Below are positions 1-9,122 of a DNA stretch of 64,000 bases, piece after piece. Position 1 is the stretch's first letter. Each line of letters opens with the position of its first letter. The translations under genes were made by a program, and so were the position numbers. The notes beneath the pieces are model-generated. The model ran no database searches and had not been told where the DNA came from. It saw nothing but the letters and a program-made list of their open reading frames with translations. Source of the stretch: JABWCQ01 sp964587105 (GTDB taxonomy: Bacteria; Electryoneota; RPQS01); the NCBI GenBank assembly GCA_964587105.1, contig CAZPKG010000014.1:24803-88802 (forward strand), read 5' to 3'.

Positions 1-608
1 TCAGCCGCAATTCCGGGAAGCTTCTTGTCGCCCATCGGAATAACCAGCATCAAATTGCCGTCCTGACCCTTCTGCGGTCCCATGCCGAAGTAGATAAAGT
101 TCTCCCAATAGAAGCTGGTCCATAAGATGGTGGTCGGCAATCCAATTTTCGCAAAGTACGGATCGACCTCGCCCTTGCTGTCAAAGTGCGGAACTTTGTA
201 CTTCTCGTGTAAGGTCGGCATGCTTGTATCGCTAAGCGGAAGGAAATTGCGCGTGTCTTCCAACGACGACCACACAAAATGCTTCACGCCAATGGCTTTA
301 GCCGCGTCAGCCATACCTTTTGCCTGTGCGGTCTCTTTCACGGGGTCGAAGTGATCCCAGAAGAATGTGACGCCGAAGACGCCATGTGCTCCAGTGAACG
401 CTTTTTTCAGAGATTCGACGTCGTCAACGTTCGCCGCGACAACTTCCGCGCCGAGCGCGGCGAGTGCCTTGGCTTTGTCGGAATTCACATCACGCGTAAT
501 CGCACGCGCAGTGAAACCGCAATTCGGGTTGGCGGCGATAGCACGCACGAGTCCGCCCCCTTGTGCGCCTGTGGCGCCCATAACAGCAATGATCTTCTTG
601 TCGGACAT
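1..608 (-). CDS. NmrA-like NAD(P)-binding protein, C-terminus cut
   Basis: The 202 visible residues start at ATG 608 and run off the left edge, so the C-terminus is missing. A Rossmann dinucleotide-binding motif (G11-A-T-G-A-Q-G17) follows the first strand. The later pattern, with a segment around VFGVTFFW and then HFVWSSLED, is that of NmrA/HSCARG-like atypical short-chain dehydrogenases. Members of this family act as NAD(P) redox sensors or reductases in the cytoplasm; the substrate here is unknown. It lies about 100 bases downstream of trxA on the same strand, with a possible terminator between them, so it may be transcribed separately. Confidence 0.8.
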   Translation of the reverse strand, partial: MSDKKIIAVMGATGAQGGGLVRAIAANPNCGFTARAITRDVNSDKAKALAALGAEVVAANVDDVESLKKAFTGAHGVFGVTFFWDHFDPVKETAQAKGMADAAKAIGVKHFVWSSLEDTRNFLPLSDTSMPTLHEKYKVPHFDSKGEVDPYFAKIGLPTTILWTSFYWENFIYFGMGPQKGQDGNLMLVIPMGDKKLPGIAA

Positions 609-647
609 CCTACTCCTCAGAATTTTGTGGAAAGACGGTTAACGGTC

Positions 648-680
648 AAAATGAACGGCCCCATGAAAAACACAGGGCCG
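648..680 (-). terminator. Possible intrinsic terminator after trxA
   Basis: On the minus strand a 6-bp GC stem (CGGCCC/GGGCCG, plus-strand arms 656-661 and 675-680) with a 13-base loop is followed by a modest T-rich run. It lies between trxA and the NmrA-like gene. The U tract is weak, so termination may be partial. Confidence 0.45.
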
Positions 681-704
681 CTAAGTACAAAGAGCGAACT
701 TCAA

Positions 705-1046
705 TCAGTTGGACAATAGCGATTCGACGCGTGATTGCAACGCATGTTTCGGCAGTGCGCCGACTTGGCGGTCAACCATTTCGCCGTTTTTGAAAAACAG
801 CAGCGTGGGAATCGAACTGACATGATACTGACGGCTGACGTTCGGCGCTTGGTCAACGTCCACTTTGGCGAACGCAACGCGGCCCGAATATTCGTTAGCA
901 AGGTCTTCAACGAGCGGCGCGATCATGCGGCAGGGGCCGCACCAATCGGCATAGCAATCCACGACCAACAATTTGTTGGTCTTCACCGCATCGGCGAAAG
1001 ATTGATCGGTGACTTTAAGCACTGCAGTGGCAGCGGTATTCGACAT
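705..1046 (-). CDS. trxA: Thioredoxin
   Basis: Single-domain cytoplasmic thioredoxin of 113 residues, the usual length for TrxA. The redox motif is W35-C-G-P-C39, and the cis-proline segment SIPT that faces the active site is present. It reduces protein disulfides using electrons from thioredoxin reductase, which is not in this window. A TlpA-like lipoprotein lies upstream on the same strand with a 53-base gap, so the two could be co-transcribed, one acting in the cytoplasm and one outside the membrane. A second, more divergent thioredoxin with WCAPC sits at 35538-35864. Confidence 0.95.
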   Translation of the reverse strand: MSNTAATAVLKVTDQSFADAVKTNKLLVVDCYADWCGPCRMIAPLVEDLANEYSGRVAFAKVDVDQAPNVSRQYHVSSIPTLLFFKNGEMVDRQVGALPKHALQSRVESLLSN

Positions 1047-1099
1047 AGCTGGAAACTCCAGAATTAACGTATGAATATTGGCAGATAGGAATATTCGGC

Positions 1100-1603
1100 T
1101 TACAGCAAAGCTTGAATTTTCTGGTCAAAGAATTCTTTCGGACGGTAGCCCACCACAGTTTCGACGATTTCGCCGTCTTTGCCGATGATGAACAATGTCG
1201 GAATCGAGCGCGGGCTGCCGAAAATTTTGGCGGCTTCTTCGCTAAAGATACCGACGGGATAGTTGATCTTCATTTGGTCGGCGAACGCTTGAACTTTGGG
1301 TGCGCCTTCACGACCGAATGCGAGGCCCACGACCTCAACCTTGCCCTCGTACTGTTTGTAAATGTCCATCAAATGCGGAATACCTTTGCGGCACGGGCCG
1401 CACCACGTATCCCAAATGTCAACAAGAACAACCTTGCCATAGTATTGGCGCGCATCGACGGTTTCACCGGCAGTAGTTTTGTAGGTGAAGTTGAGCTTTT
1501 TGGCATCGTCAACTTTAGCGGCGGCAGCTTTTTCGCCCGATTGACCGCAACCGATGGATGCGAGCATAAACGTGGCCAGAACAAGAGAAAGGAGTGCTTT
1601 CAT
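1100..1603 (-). CDS. TlpA/ResA-like thioredoxin lipoprotein
   Basis: I choose ATG 1603 (167 aa) because it gives a signal sequence ending in a lipobox with the lipidated cysteine at C19 (LASIGC). An upstream in-frame TTG at 1744 would bury this signal. After a short linker comes a thioredoxin fold with W67-C-G-P-C71 and a cis-proline segment (SIPTLFII), as in the TlpA/ResA/AhpC-TSA group. Such proteins reduce disulfides outside the cytoplasmic membrane, often for cytochrome maturation. No cytochrome genes are nearby, so the substrate is unknown. Confidence 0.85.
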   Translation of the reverse strand: MKALLSLVLATFMLASIGCGQSGEKAAAAKVDDAKKLNFTYKTTAGETVDARQYYGKVVLVDIWDTWCGPCRKGIPHLMDIYKQYEGKVEVVGLAFGREGAPKVQAFADQMKINYPVGIFSEEAAKIFGSPRSIPTLFIIGKDGEIVETVVGYRPKEFFDQKIQALL

Positions 1604-1793
1604 GGAGTCTTTCGAGTTTATCTTACGAGATTGAAATTGCATCGTGATGCTCCCGGGATCAATTGGGTGAACGTGTGACCGCTGGGGATAGTTCCACAGT
1701 CCCAGAAGATACACAAATTTTTGTGCAGAAACAAGCGTTTGCAAGCAACCCGAAAACCTCTTGTTTATCTATGTTCTCTAACGAGTTGTGGGT

Positions 1794-2819
1794 CTATCGA
1801 CGGGGTTTCAGGGTGCGACCGACGGCGGGTGCAATTTGGCGCAGGCTTTCAACGAGGCCGTCCAATTGGGTGGGGTAGAGGGACTGGTAGCCATCCGACA
1901 AAGCATGGTCGGGGTCGGGGTGCATTTCGACAATCAAGCCATCCGCGCCTGCGGCCACAGCGGCGCGGGCAAGCGGCGAAACCATTTTGCGGTGTCCGGT
2001 GCCGTGTGATGGATCGACGATTATCGGGAGATGCGATGCTTCCTTGACTGCGGGGATTATGTTGAGGTCAAGTGTGTTGCGCGCGAAGTCTGAGAATCCG
2101 CGAATACCGCGCTCGCAGAGGATAACGCTGTAGTTTCCGATCGAGAGAATATACTCGGCCGCATTGAGGAGTTCATCGAGCGAGGCGGCGGGTCCACGTT
2201 TCAATAGTATTGGTTTGCCGCTCCGGGCCACGATCTCAATGAGAGTGAAGTTTTGCATATTGCGCGCGCCGATTTGCAGAACGTCCACAAACGGCAAAGC
2301 CATCTCGCATGATTCGAGATCCACAACTTCAGAGACGACAGGTAAATTGTACTCATGTCCGGCGGCTTGAATCCACTCGAGCGCCTGCTTGCCCAAGCCG
2401 CGAAATGAGTACGGCGACGTGCGCGGTTTAAACGCTCCGCCACGCAACAGCTGCGCGCCGGCTTGCTTGACCTGTTCGGCCGATTTGAAGATTTGCTCTC
2501 GCGATTCGACTGAACAGGGTCCGGCGATAATGGCGAGTTCTGCGCCGCCGATTCGCACGTCCCCGACTTGGACAATTGTGTCTTCAGGTTTGGTCTCGCG
2601 CGAAACGAGTTTGAATGACTTTGTAACACGAACAGCTTGCACCACACCGGGCAACTCTTCAAACTGCGCCGATGGCAGCGCGCCTTGATTACCCGTAATG
2701 CCGATGGCCGTGCGAGACTCGCCGGGAATCTCGTGCGCGCGCAAACCCAACGATTCGATATAGGCAACCACGTTCTGAATCTGTTCTGACGTGGCTTCAC
2801 GGTTCATGATAATTAACAC
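1794..2819 (-). CDS. aroF: 3-deoxy-7-phosphoheptulonate (DAHP) synthase
   Basis: First step of aromatic amino acid synthesis: phosphoenolpyruvate plus erythrose 4-phosphate gives DAHP. At 341 residues it has the Thermotoga-type layout: an N-terminal ferredoxin-like regulatory domain of about 65 residues, then the TIM barrel with GPCSVES, the KRGP segment and the HGTGHR and EMHPDP metal/substrate motifs. The N-terminal domain is known in this family to bind aromatic feedback inhibitors. The gene starts 12 bases after trpA and is the last gene of the trp operon, so the pathway's entry enzyme shares the tryptophan leader control. Confidence 0.95.
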   Translation of the reverse strand: MLIIMNREATSEQIQNVVAYIESLGLRAHEIPGESRTAIGITGNQGALPSAQFEELPGVVQAVRVTKSFKLVSRETKPEDTIVQVGDVRIGGAELAIIAGPCSVESREQIFKSAEQVKQAGAQLLRGGAFKPRTSPYSFRGLGKQALEWIQAAGHEYNLPVVSEVVDLESCEMALPFVDVLQIGARNMQNFTLIEIVARSGKPILLKRGPAASLDELLNAAEYILSIGNYSVILCERGIRGFSDFARNTLDLNIIPAVKEASHLPIIVDPSHGTGHRKMVSPLARAAVAAGADGLIVEMHPDPDHALSDGYQSLYPTQLDGLVESLRQIAPAVGRTLKPRR

Positions 2820-2831
2820 GGACAGATTCTC

Positions 2832-3644
2832 CTATTCGGAACGAGGTTCATCAATCGCTTCGCGGAGCGATTGCACAAATTCACCGGTGTAATCACAAGC
2901 GCCTTCAAGTGTATTAGACGATCCTATTCCATCCAAGAGTGCGCTGCCGACAATGACACCGTCAGCGACGGCAACAATGCGCCGAGCGGTCGCAGGGGAC
3001 GAGACACCGAATCCGGCAAGGACTGGGGTCTTGAGGGTCCTTTTGAGACTCGCAAGGTACGCATCAACTGACGAATCAAGCTGCGGGCGTGCTCCAGTGA
3101 CTCCTGCAATTGAAACAGCGTAGATAAATGGCGCGTCCAATGCATCAATTTGAGCGATTCTATCGAGTGAGGTCGTCGGGGCCACAAATGGAATACGCGG
3201 TAAATTTAGTCGGGCTGCAAAATGTGCAAGGTTTTCAAATGACTCATTGAATACAGGCCACTCCGGGAGGACGAGTCCACTTAGATGTGAATCATGCGCG
3301 CGCTCAAGGAAACGTGGTATCGTAATGACGCTGTTTAGATAACCCATAAATACAGTCGGTCCGATACCTGAAACTATGTCAGCAATCTTGAAATACATAT
3401 CTGCGTTCATGCCGTGATTCAAAGCCTGCTGCGACGCGGCTTGAATGGTTGGGCCATCTGCGAGCGGATCAGAAAACGGCATGCCCAGTTCAATTAAATC
3501 GGCACCCGCATCAAAAATCTCCCGCGCAAGCGGCGCAGTCCAATCAAAGCGACGAAACCCACACGTTAAGTAGATGACCAGAAGTTTGCGCGAACGTTCT
3601 CGCGACTCGCGAGTAAACGCATAGAGATCAAATGTGCTTGCCAT
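2832..3644 (-). CDS. trpA: Tryptophan synthase alpha subunit
   Basis: Cleaves indole-3-glycerol phosphate to indole, which is channelled to TrpB. I choose ATG 3644 (270 aa, close to the 268 aa of E. coli TrpA); the longer frame from 3686 would add 14 unlikely residues. The catalytic Glu and Asp are visible in LIELGMPFSDPLADGP, and the phosphate-binding GFGVSSP segment is near the C-terminus. The start overlaps the end of trpB by 17 bases, which suggests translational coupling of the two subunits. Confidence 0.96.
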   Translation of the reverse strand: MASTFDLYAFTRESRERSRKLLVIYLTCGFRRFDWTAPLAREIFDAGADLIELGMPFSDPLADGPTIQAASQQALNHGMNADMYFKIADIVSGIGPTVFMGYLNSVITIPRFLERAHDSHLSGLVLPEWPVFNESFENLAHFAARLNLPRIPFVAPTTSLDRIAQIDALDAPFIYAVSIAGVTGARPQLDSSVDAYLASLKRTLKTPVLAGFGVSSPATARRIVAVADGVIVGSALLDGIGSSNTLEGACDYTGEFVQSLREAIDEPRSE

Positions 3645-4803
3645 ACGTCCCCATGTCTTTATCGCCGCGTCCCGAGAGGCACACAATTGCGGTCTTGGTA
3701 AAGCCTTCTTGCTCTAATTTTGTCAAGTGTGCGAGTGCGTGGGCGGACTCCAACGCGGGGATGATGCCTTCAAGCTTGGCCAGTTCGCGCGCGGCCGCCA
3801 GCGCTTCTGCATCGCTGACTCGCACGTAAGTCACGCGGCCGGTGTCAAACAGTAAGCTATGCTCGGGACCGATTCCGGGATAATCGAGCCCTGCGGAAAT
3901 AGAATGCGCCTCGAGAATTTGCCCGTCGATATTTTGCAAAACGTAGGATCGTGATCCGTGCAGCACACCGGGTGTTCCGCGAGTCAATGCGGAGGCGTGA
4001 TATGACGAACCATCGCCCTCGCCACCTGCTTCTATGCCAATGAGCTGCACGCCGCTGTACTCGAGAAATGGAAAGAAGAAACCGATCGCATTGCTACCTC
4101 CGCCTACACACGCGAGCAACACTTGCGGAACAATACCGCGATCGGCGCATTGTTCGCGCGTTTCTTCACCAATGACTTTTTGAAATTCGCGTACCATTAG
4201 CGGATATGGGTGCGGTCCAACGACGCTGCCAATCAAGTAAAACGTATCGTGCACATTGGTTACCCAATCACGAATGGCTTCACTGGTAGCGTCTTTCAGA
4301 GTTTGCGTACCTGATGTAACCGCACGCACTTCAGCTCCGAGCATGTTCATGCGCGCGACATTAGGTGCTTGGCGCTCCATATCTTTGGCGCCCATATAAA
4401 CCAGACATTCCAGCCCGAAGCGTGCACACACTGTCGCTGTTGCGACGCCATGTTGACCTGCTCCGGTTTCTGCAATTACGCGTTTCTTGCCGAGGCGCAT
4501 GGCCAGCAATGCTTGCCCAAGCGCGTTGTTGAGTTTATGCGCGCCGGTATGCACCAAATCTTCGCGTTTTAAAAATACCTGAAATCCGTAACGGTCACTT
4601 AGTCGTTCAGCCGGATACAGCGGCGTCGGTCGGCCCGCAAAATCATGCAAATGCCACATAAGCTCCTGATGAAAGCCGGGATCAAGCGCGGCTGCGTGAT
4701 ACTCACGAGCAAGCTCTTGACAAGGCGCGACGAGCGTTTCAGGGATGAACTGCCCGCCGTATTCACCGAAGAAACCGTTTATGTCGGGGAAATCGTAACT
4801 CAT
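3628..4803 (-). CDS. trpB: Tryptophan synthase beta subunit
   Basis: PLP enzyme joining indole and serine to make tryptophan, 391 residues. The PLP lysine lies in HTGAHKLNN, the phosphate-binding glycine loop is CVGGGSNAIG, and the C-terminal SGRGDKD is typical. It is the common TrpB1 type that pairs with TrpA. The start overlaps the trpF stop by 4 bases (ATGA). Upstream in the operon are trpF and trpC, downstream trpA. Confidence 0.97.
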   Translation of the reverse strand: MSYDFPDINGFFGEYGGQFIPETLVAPCQELAREYHAAALDPGFHQELMWHLHDFAGRPTPLYPAERLSDRYGFQVFLKREDLVHTGAHKLNNALGQALLAMRLGKKRVIAETGAGQHGVATATVCARFGLECLVYMGAKDMERQAPNVARMNMLGAEVRAVTSGTQTLKDATSEAIRDWVTNVHDTFYLIGSVVGPHPYPLMVREFQKVIGEETREQCADRGIVPQVLLACVGGGSNAIGFFFPFLEYSGVQLIGIEAGGEGDGSSYHASALTRGTPGVLHGSRSYVLQNIDGQILEAHSISAGLDYPGIGPEHSLLFDTGRVTYVRVSDAEALAAARELAKLEGIIPALESAHALAHLTKLEQEGFTKTAIVCLSGRGDKDMGTYGKHI

Positions 4804-5387
4804 GGTTTCAGAGCGGCGCGCACGGCCTCCGCAAATTGTGTCATCAGAATATGATCCTTTTTTCTGGGTTCAATCTCTATTCCGCGTGAAACATCCACGC
4901 CGAACGGCTTATGCTTGCGAATACACGCACCGACGTTCAATTCGGTAAGTTGTCCGGCGAGAATAATCGGTTTCTGAATTTGCAATGCATGTATTGGCCG
5001 CATTAGTTCAGGGATGTCGATCAAAATGGCGTGGGCGGCACTGTGATCTAAGAGTTTCGAAATCTGCTGCCCATCGCGGGTTGCTTTGATATAGGGCAAG
5101 CCAAACGACGCACAGTAGAATGCAGTTTCATCGCCATGAAACTGTAACACGTCGGGTCTTGCTATTTCAATACAGGTCGTCACAAATTCGGAAGAAGCAT
5201 TTTGAAAAACGAGTACAAGCTGCGAATGGCCACGCGGCAACCGTGCTAACTTGGCCAACTCTTCAAGCTCCACGAATCTTGGCGTGTTGGGGACGCAAAT
5301 GACACCAACTGCGTTAACGCCAAGTTCGACGGCAAACGCAAAATCCTCCACGCGGCAGATTCCGCAGTACTTAATCCATGTACTCAC
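4800..5387 (-). CDS. trpF: Phosphoribosylanthranilate isomerase
   Basis: Converts phosphoribosylanthranilate to CdRP. It has 195 residues and the TIM-barrel features of TrpF: the N-terminal KYCGI motif with catalytic Cys, VLQFHGDE in the middle, and GVDVSRGIE at the phosphate-binding end, where the catalytic Asp lies in FGVDVS. Both ends overlap neighbouring genes by 4 bases (trpC upstream, trpB downstream). Confidence 0.95.
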   Translation of the reverse strand: MSTWIKYCGICRVEDFAFAVELGVNAVGVICVPNTPRFVELEELAKLARLPRGHSQLVLVFQNASSEFVTTCIEIARPDVLQFHGDETAFYCASFGLPYIKATRDGQQISKLLDHSAAHAILIDIPELMRPIHALQIQKPIILAGQLTELNVGACIRKHKPFGVDVSRGIEIEPRKKDHILMTQFAEAVRAALKP

Positions 5388-6145
5388 TTGATGAAAGTGG
5401 CAAGAGCTGCGCCGGGGTCGGCATGTTTCATGAACGATGTTCCAACGAGCACGGCGTCGGCTCCGCGCTCGCGCATTTCTATGGCGTCAGAGCGTGAACG
5501 TAATCCGCTCTCGGCAACTTTGATTCCGTTGATGCGCGGAAAAAGTTTTCTACTGCGATCCAGATCGATTGCCAAAGTGTCAAGATTGCGGTGATTGACG
5601 CCGAACGCGACGTTTGTTATGCCTTCAGTTTTTTGCAAGTCATCTTCGTCATGCAATTCTAACAGGACGGCCAGGTGCGCTTCCTCCGCCACACCCCGCA
5701 AATCAGCAAGTTGGTCGCGCGTGAGCATTTTTGCAATCAATAGGACAGCGTCGGCACCTTGCACGCGCGACTCTAAGACGTCGTATTCATCAAACAGAAA
5801 ATCTTTCCGCAAGATAGGTAGATCACAAACACCTTTTGCGCGTGCGATATTTTCAATTCGACCGCTGAATGAATGCTGCTCGGTCAAAACGGACAACGCG
5901 TGCGCTCCGGCGTGCTCGTAAGATCTGGCGATGAATTCAACGTCATCGCCAGATCGAAGCAGTCCTTCGCTTGGCGAGCGAAACTTGATTTCAGCAATAA
6001 TCGCAAGCTGATCGAAAGCTCGCAAGGCGCCGAGGAAATTCCTTGTGGGCGGCATGTCATGCGCTTGAGATCGAAGGTCGCCCACTGTCGCCGATAACAC
6101 CCGCGTGTCGAGTCGTTTGCGCAAAATGTTTTGCAAGATGCTCAT
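5384..6145 (-). CDS. trpC: Indole-3-glycerol phosphate synthase
   Basis: Ring closure of CdRP to indole-3-glycerol phosphate. The 253-residue single-domain TIM barrel shows AEIKFRSPSEG (catalytic Glu and Lys), PILRKDFLFDEYD (catalytic Lys), GVNHRNLDT and AESGLRSR. It is separate from TrpF, unlike the fused enterobacterial enzyme. It has 4-base overlaps with trpD and trpF. Confidence 0.96.
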   Translation of the reverse strand: MSILQNILRKRLDTRVLSATVGDLRSQAHDMPPTRNFLGALRAFDQLAIIAEIKFRSPSEGLLRSGDDVEFIARSYEHAGAHALSVLTEQHSFSGRIENIARAKGVCDLPILRKDFLFDEYDVLESRVQGADAVLLIAKMLTRDQLADLRGVAEEAHLAVLLELHDEDDLQKTEGITNVAFGVNHRNLDTLAIDLDRSRKLFPRINGIKVAESGLRSRSDAIEMRERGADAVLVGTSFMKHADPGAALATFIK

Positions 6146-7146
6146 GCAGCACGGAGCGAATTAAGAAATGCGTTGAACTTTCCACTGACAATACAATCGC
6201 GAGCAATGGTTGCTCCGTCTTCGATTGTGGCTGCTTTTCCGGAAATCCATAGAGCGGGAGCGCAATTGACAACGATCCACTCGCGCAATTCAGTCTCGCT
6301 GCCCTGGGCGACAGCAAGCAACCGCAGGGCGTTGTGCACGGCAACCCCGCCTAAAATGACATCTTGTGAACACACTCGTACACCCCAAGTTTCCGGGCGC
6401 CAAATTCCCTCAGTAATTCGCGAATTCTTGAACATGATGTAGTGCGTGTCTCCGGCAAGCGAGATTTCGTCCAAGCCGCCTTCGGCGTGGAATGCAATGA
6501 CAAACTCAGATCCGCTTTGCGCCAAAGTTTCAATGAGAGGACGCATCCACTTGGGGTTGTAAACGCCGATAAGTTGCCGCTTCACGCCTGCCGGATTTGC
6601 CATCGGGCCGAGCAGGTTGAAGATCGTGCGCACGCCGAGTTCTTTACGCACAGGCGCGACACTTTTCATCGCCGGATGAAAATGCGGAGCGAATAGAAAT
6701 GCGAAGTTTTTGTCGCGGAGATGCAGCTGTGCATCCTCAGAGTGAGTTGCAAACGGGATGTGCAGCGCTTCAAGAAAATCTGCGCTGCCGGATTTCGACG
6801 AGACTGCTCGATTACCGTGCTTAGCCACTGTGACTCCACATGCGCCGGCAAGCAGCGCCGCAGCGGTCGAGAGATTAAAGCTTTGACTGCCGTCGCCGCC
6901 GGTTCCACACATGTCGATTGCATATGGATCATGGCACGTTACTCGAAGCATGTGTGTGCGCATCGTTGAGAGGAAACCCACCAACTCTTCTACTGTTTCG
7001 CCGCGTGCATGCAAGGCGCACAAGAGCCCGGCAATGTCTAATTGCGACGCCTCACCCGCAAAGAGCAACTCGCAGCATCGCCCGGCATCCGAGCGTGCAA
7101 GTGTGCCGCCATGCACAATGTACTTAAGGTAATCCTTGAGCGTCAT
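6142..7146 (-). CDS. trpD: Anthranilate phosphoribosyltransferase
   Basis: Transfers phosphoribosyl from PRPP to anthranilate. It has 334 residues with the N-terminal helical domain and the PRPP-binding DMCGTGGDGSQSFNLST loop, followed by KHGNRAVSSKSGSAD and GVRTIFNLLGPMANP. It is not fused to TrpG. Start and stop overlap trpG and trpC by 4 bases each. Confidence 0.96.
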   Translation of the reverse strand: MTLKDYLKYIVHGGTLARSDAGRCCELLFAGEASQLDIAGLLCALHARGETVEELVGFLSTMRTHMLRVTCHDPYAIDMCGTGGDGSQSFNLSTAAALLAGACGVTVAKHGNRAVSSKSGSADFLEALHIPFATHSEDAQLHLRDKNFAFLFAPHFHPAMKSVAPVRKELGVRTIFNLLGPMANPAGVKRQLIGVYNPKWMRPLIETLAQSGSEFVIAFHAEGGLDEISLAGDTHYIMFKNSRITEGIWRPETWGVRVCSQDVILGGVAVHNALRLLAVAQGSETELREWIVVNCAPALWISGKAATIEDGATIARDCIVSGKFNAFLNSLRAA

Positions 7147-7721
7147 TGTCCTGATGCACTCAATGCCACAAAATTCGCGAGCAGTTTTTCACCTTCGGGA
7201 GTGAGGATCGACTCGGGGTGAAATTGCACACCTTCAATCGGGAGCGACTTGTGACGCACGCCCATAATCTCACCGGCTTGAGTGCGCGATGAGATTTCAA
7301 GCTCTGGCGGCAAGCTGTCGTCGGCCACGATCAATGAATGGTATCGCCCGGCTTCAAATGGATCGGACAGTCCGCGGTAAATTGTGCGGCTGTCATGAAA
7401 AACACGCGCGGATTTGCCGTGCACAAGTTGCGGAGCCGCAACCACTTTACCGCCAAAGTGCAGACCGATCATCTGATGACCTAAACACACGCCCAGAATC
7501 GGGAGCTTTCCAATTGTACCTGCGAGTATGGCCGGCATGTTCCCGGCATCTTCGGGGCGGCCAGGGCCGGGCGAGAGAATCAGCGCTGCAGGATTTCTTG
7601 CCAACAATTCAGCGCAATCAATCTCATCGTTACGCGCAACCTCAACTCGCACGCCCATTTTGCCGATGGCTTGCACAAGATTGTAGGTGAATGAGTCGTA
7701 GTTATCGAGGACAAAGATCAT
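7143..7721 (-). CDS. trpG: Anthranilate synthase glutamine amidotransferase subunit
   Basis: Class I glutaminase (192 aa) that supplies ammonia to TrpE. It begins with the typical DNYDSFTYNLVQ, has the SPGPGRPEDAG oxyanion loop, the nucleophile in GVCLGHQ, and the His-Glu pair in VQFHPES. It could in principle also serve PabB, but its place between trpE and trpD with 4-base overlaps points to tryptophan synthesis. Confidence 0.95.
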   Translation of the reverse strand: MIFVLDNYDSFTYNLVQAIGKMGVRVEVARNDEIDCAELLARNPAALILSPGPGRPEDAGNMPAILAGTIGKLPILGVCLGHQMIGLHFGGKVVAAPQLVHGKSARVFHDSRTIYRGLSDPFEAGRYHSLIVADDSLPPELEISSRTQAGEIMGVRHKSLPIEGVQFHPESILTPEGEKLLANFVALSASGQ

Positions 7722-9079
7722 TGTGAGTCCAAATGCTTTAGCGCACGCTCGATTGCGGCAGCTTTGTGTTCCGTTTCGGCAAGTTCATGCTCTGGAATGC
7801 TGTCGGCCACAATGCCGGCTCCAGTTTGATAGGTGAGAACGCCGTCGCGCAGAACGGCTGTCCGCAGCATAATACAAAACTCCGCGTTGCCGTCTCGCCC
7901 GAGAAATCCCGCTGCGCCAGAATAGAAGTCGCGCGGCACGGGCTCGTTTTCCAAAATGATCTCGAGTGCGCGGACTTTGGGTGCGCCACTCACTGTTCCG
8001 GCTGGAAATGAAGCGGCCAGCGCATCGGTTGCGCACAATCCGTCGCGCAGTTTCCCGCGCACGTCGCTGACCAGATGCATCACATGACTGAAGCGGTGAA
8101 TTGTGCCAAGCTCTTTAACCTTCACCGAACCATACTCACACGCTCGACCCAAGTCATTGCGCGCGAGATCAACAAGCATCATATGCTCGGCGCGTTCTTT
8201 CGGATCGGCTTTCAGGTCACGTTCGTGTCTCATATCTGATTCATCATTCTCTCCACGCGGACGAGTTCCGGCTATGGGATTGATTCTTACCTCACCGTTT
8301 GCGACGCCAACTTGAAGTTCCGGTGAAGCCCCGATAAACGTTCCGACCGGAGTCTCGTGATAAAACATGAAGGGCGAGGGGTTGACTCTGCGGAGTGCGC
8401 GATAAAGTTGAAAGCCGTCGCCGGAGGCCTCACGGGAAAATCTTTGTGACAAGACGCCCTGGAAAATATCTCCTGCGACAATATGTTGTTTCACATTGTT
8501 AACAGCAGAGCAAAACTCGTCGCGCTCAAAACTGCTGCTGCATTCGCCAGTCCGGAAAGCCAAGTTGTTATTCGTCAGAGGCCGCTCGAGCGCGCGCGCG
8601 AGTTCATGCAAGCGGCTCGTATTTGAATCGTCAGATTGATCGACTAACTTGATTTCGTGCCGAAGATGATCAAAGACTACAAACCTTGGATAGTTGCCCA
8701 ACCACGCAAGCGGCGCAGAACTTTTCTTTGCCGGATCAAGCCGCTCGAGTTCATGAATCCAGTCAAACCCGATAACACCAATTAGTCCACCGGCAAAGGG
8801 CAAAGCTAAGTTTGCCCCGAACGTGTTTGTATGCTCAAACTCAGTCAGCAGTTGCCGCAATGTGCCGGAGGCTGGGATTCCCCGAACGTCTGACGAAGCC
8901 GATCCGGGTGCATTGGCGAAAATCGCGCCATCAGGATCAAGCCCCAAGAACGAGTAACGGCCAAAGCGCTCACCGCCCGTGACGCTTTCCATCAGGAACG
9001 GCGCGTGACCGAGCGACCGCAATTTCAGAAAAGCAGCAACGGGTGTCAACAAATCGGCGGACAAGGACAAAATAGTCAT
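7718..9079 (-). CDS. trpE: Anthranilate synthase component I
   Basis: Makes anthranilate from chorismate and TrpG-derived ammonia. I choose ATG 9079 (453 aa). The longer open frame from 9181 would start inside the leader region and read through the attenuator terminator at 9095-9122. Chorismate-binding features are clear: GVLSQRFSRE, the MFYHETPVGTFIGASPE region, INPIAGTRPRG and FPAGTVSGAPK. The LMESVTGGERFG segment near the N-terminus matches the inhibitor-binding region of TrpE. No Shine-Dalgarno sequence is seen; the start lies 16 bases after the terminator U tract. Confidence 0.95.
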   Translation of the reverse strand: MTILSLSADLLTPVAAFLKLRSLGHAPFLMESVTGGERFGRYSFLGLDPDGAIFANAPGSASSDVRGIPASGTLRQLLTEFEHTNTFGANLALPFAGGLIGVIGFDWIHELERLDPAKKSSAPLAWLGNYPRFVVFDHLRHEIKLVDQSDDSNTSRLHELARALERPLTNNNLAFRTGECSSSFERDEFCSAVNNVKQHIVAGDIFQGVLSQRFSREASGDGFQLYRALRRVNPSPFMFYHETPVGTFIGASPELQVGVANGEVRINPIAGTRPRGENDESDMRHERDLKADPKERAEHMMLVDLARNDLGRACEYGSVKVKELGTIHRFSHVMHLVSDVRGKLRDGLCATDALAASFPAGTVSGAPKVRALEIILENEPVPRDFYSGAAGFLGRDGNAEFCIMLRTAVLRDGVLTYQTGAGIVADSIPEHELAETEHKAAAIERALKHLDSQ

Positions 9080-9094
9080 AATGAATTTACGGAG

Positions 9095-9122
9095 AAAAAA
9101 ACCACGCAGATTGAGTGCGTGG
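9095..9122 (-). terminator. trp attenuator (intrinsic terminator)
   Basis: On the minus strand a perfect 7-bp stem CCACGCA/TGCGTGG (plus-strand arms 9116-9122 and 9102-9108) with a 7-base loop is followed directly by seven T residues (9095-9101). It lies between the Trp-rich leader ORF and trpE. Its upstream arm can instead pair with an upstream segment (9166-9175), so termination should be conditional. Confidence 0.9.

Noticed and set aside
1745..1793. Terminator after the DAHP synthase gene
   Set aside because: Only scattered complementarity is seen; no stem with a U tract.
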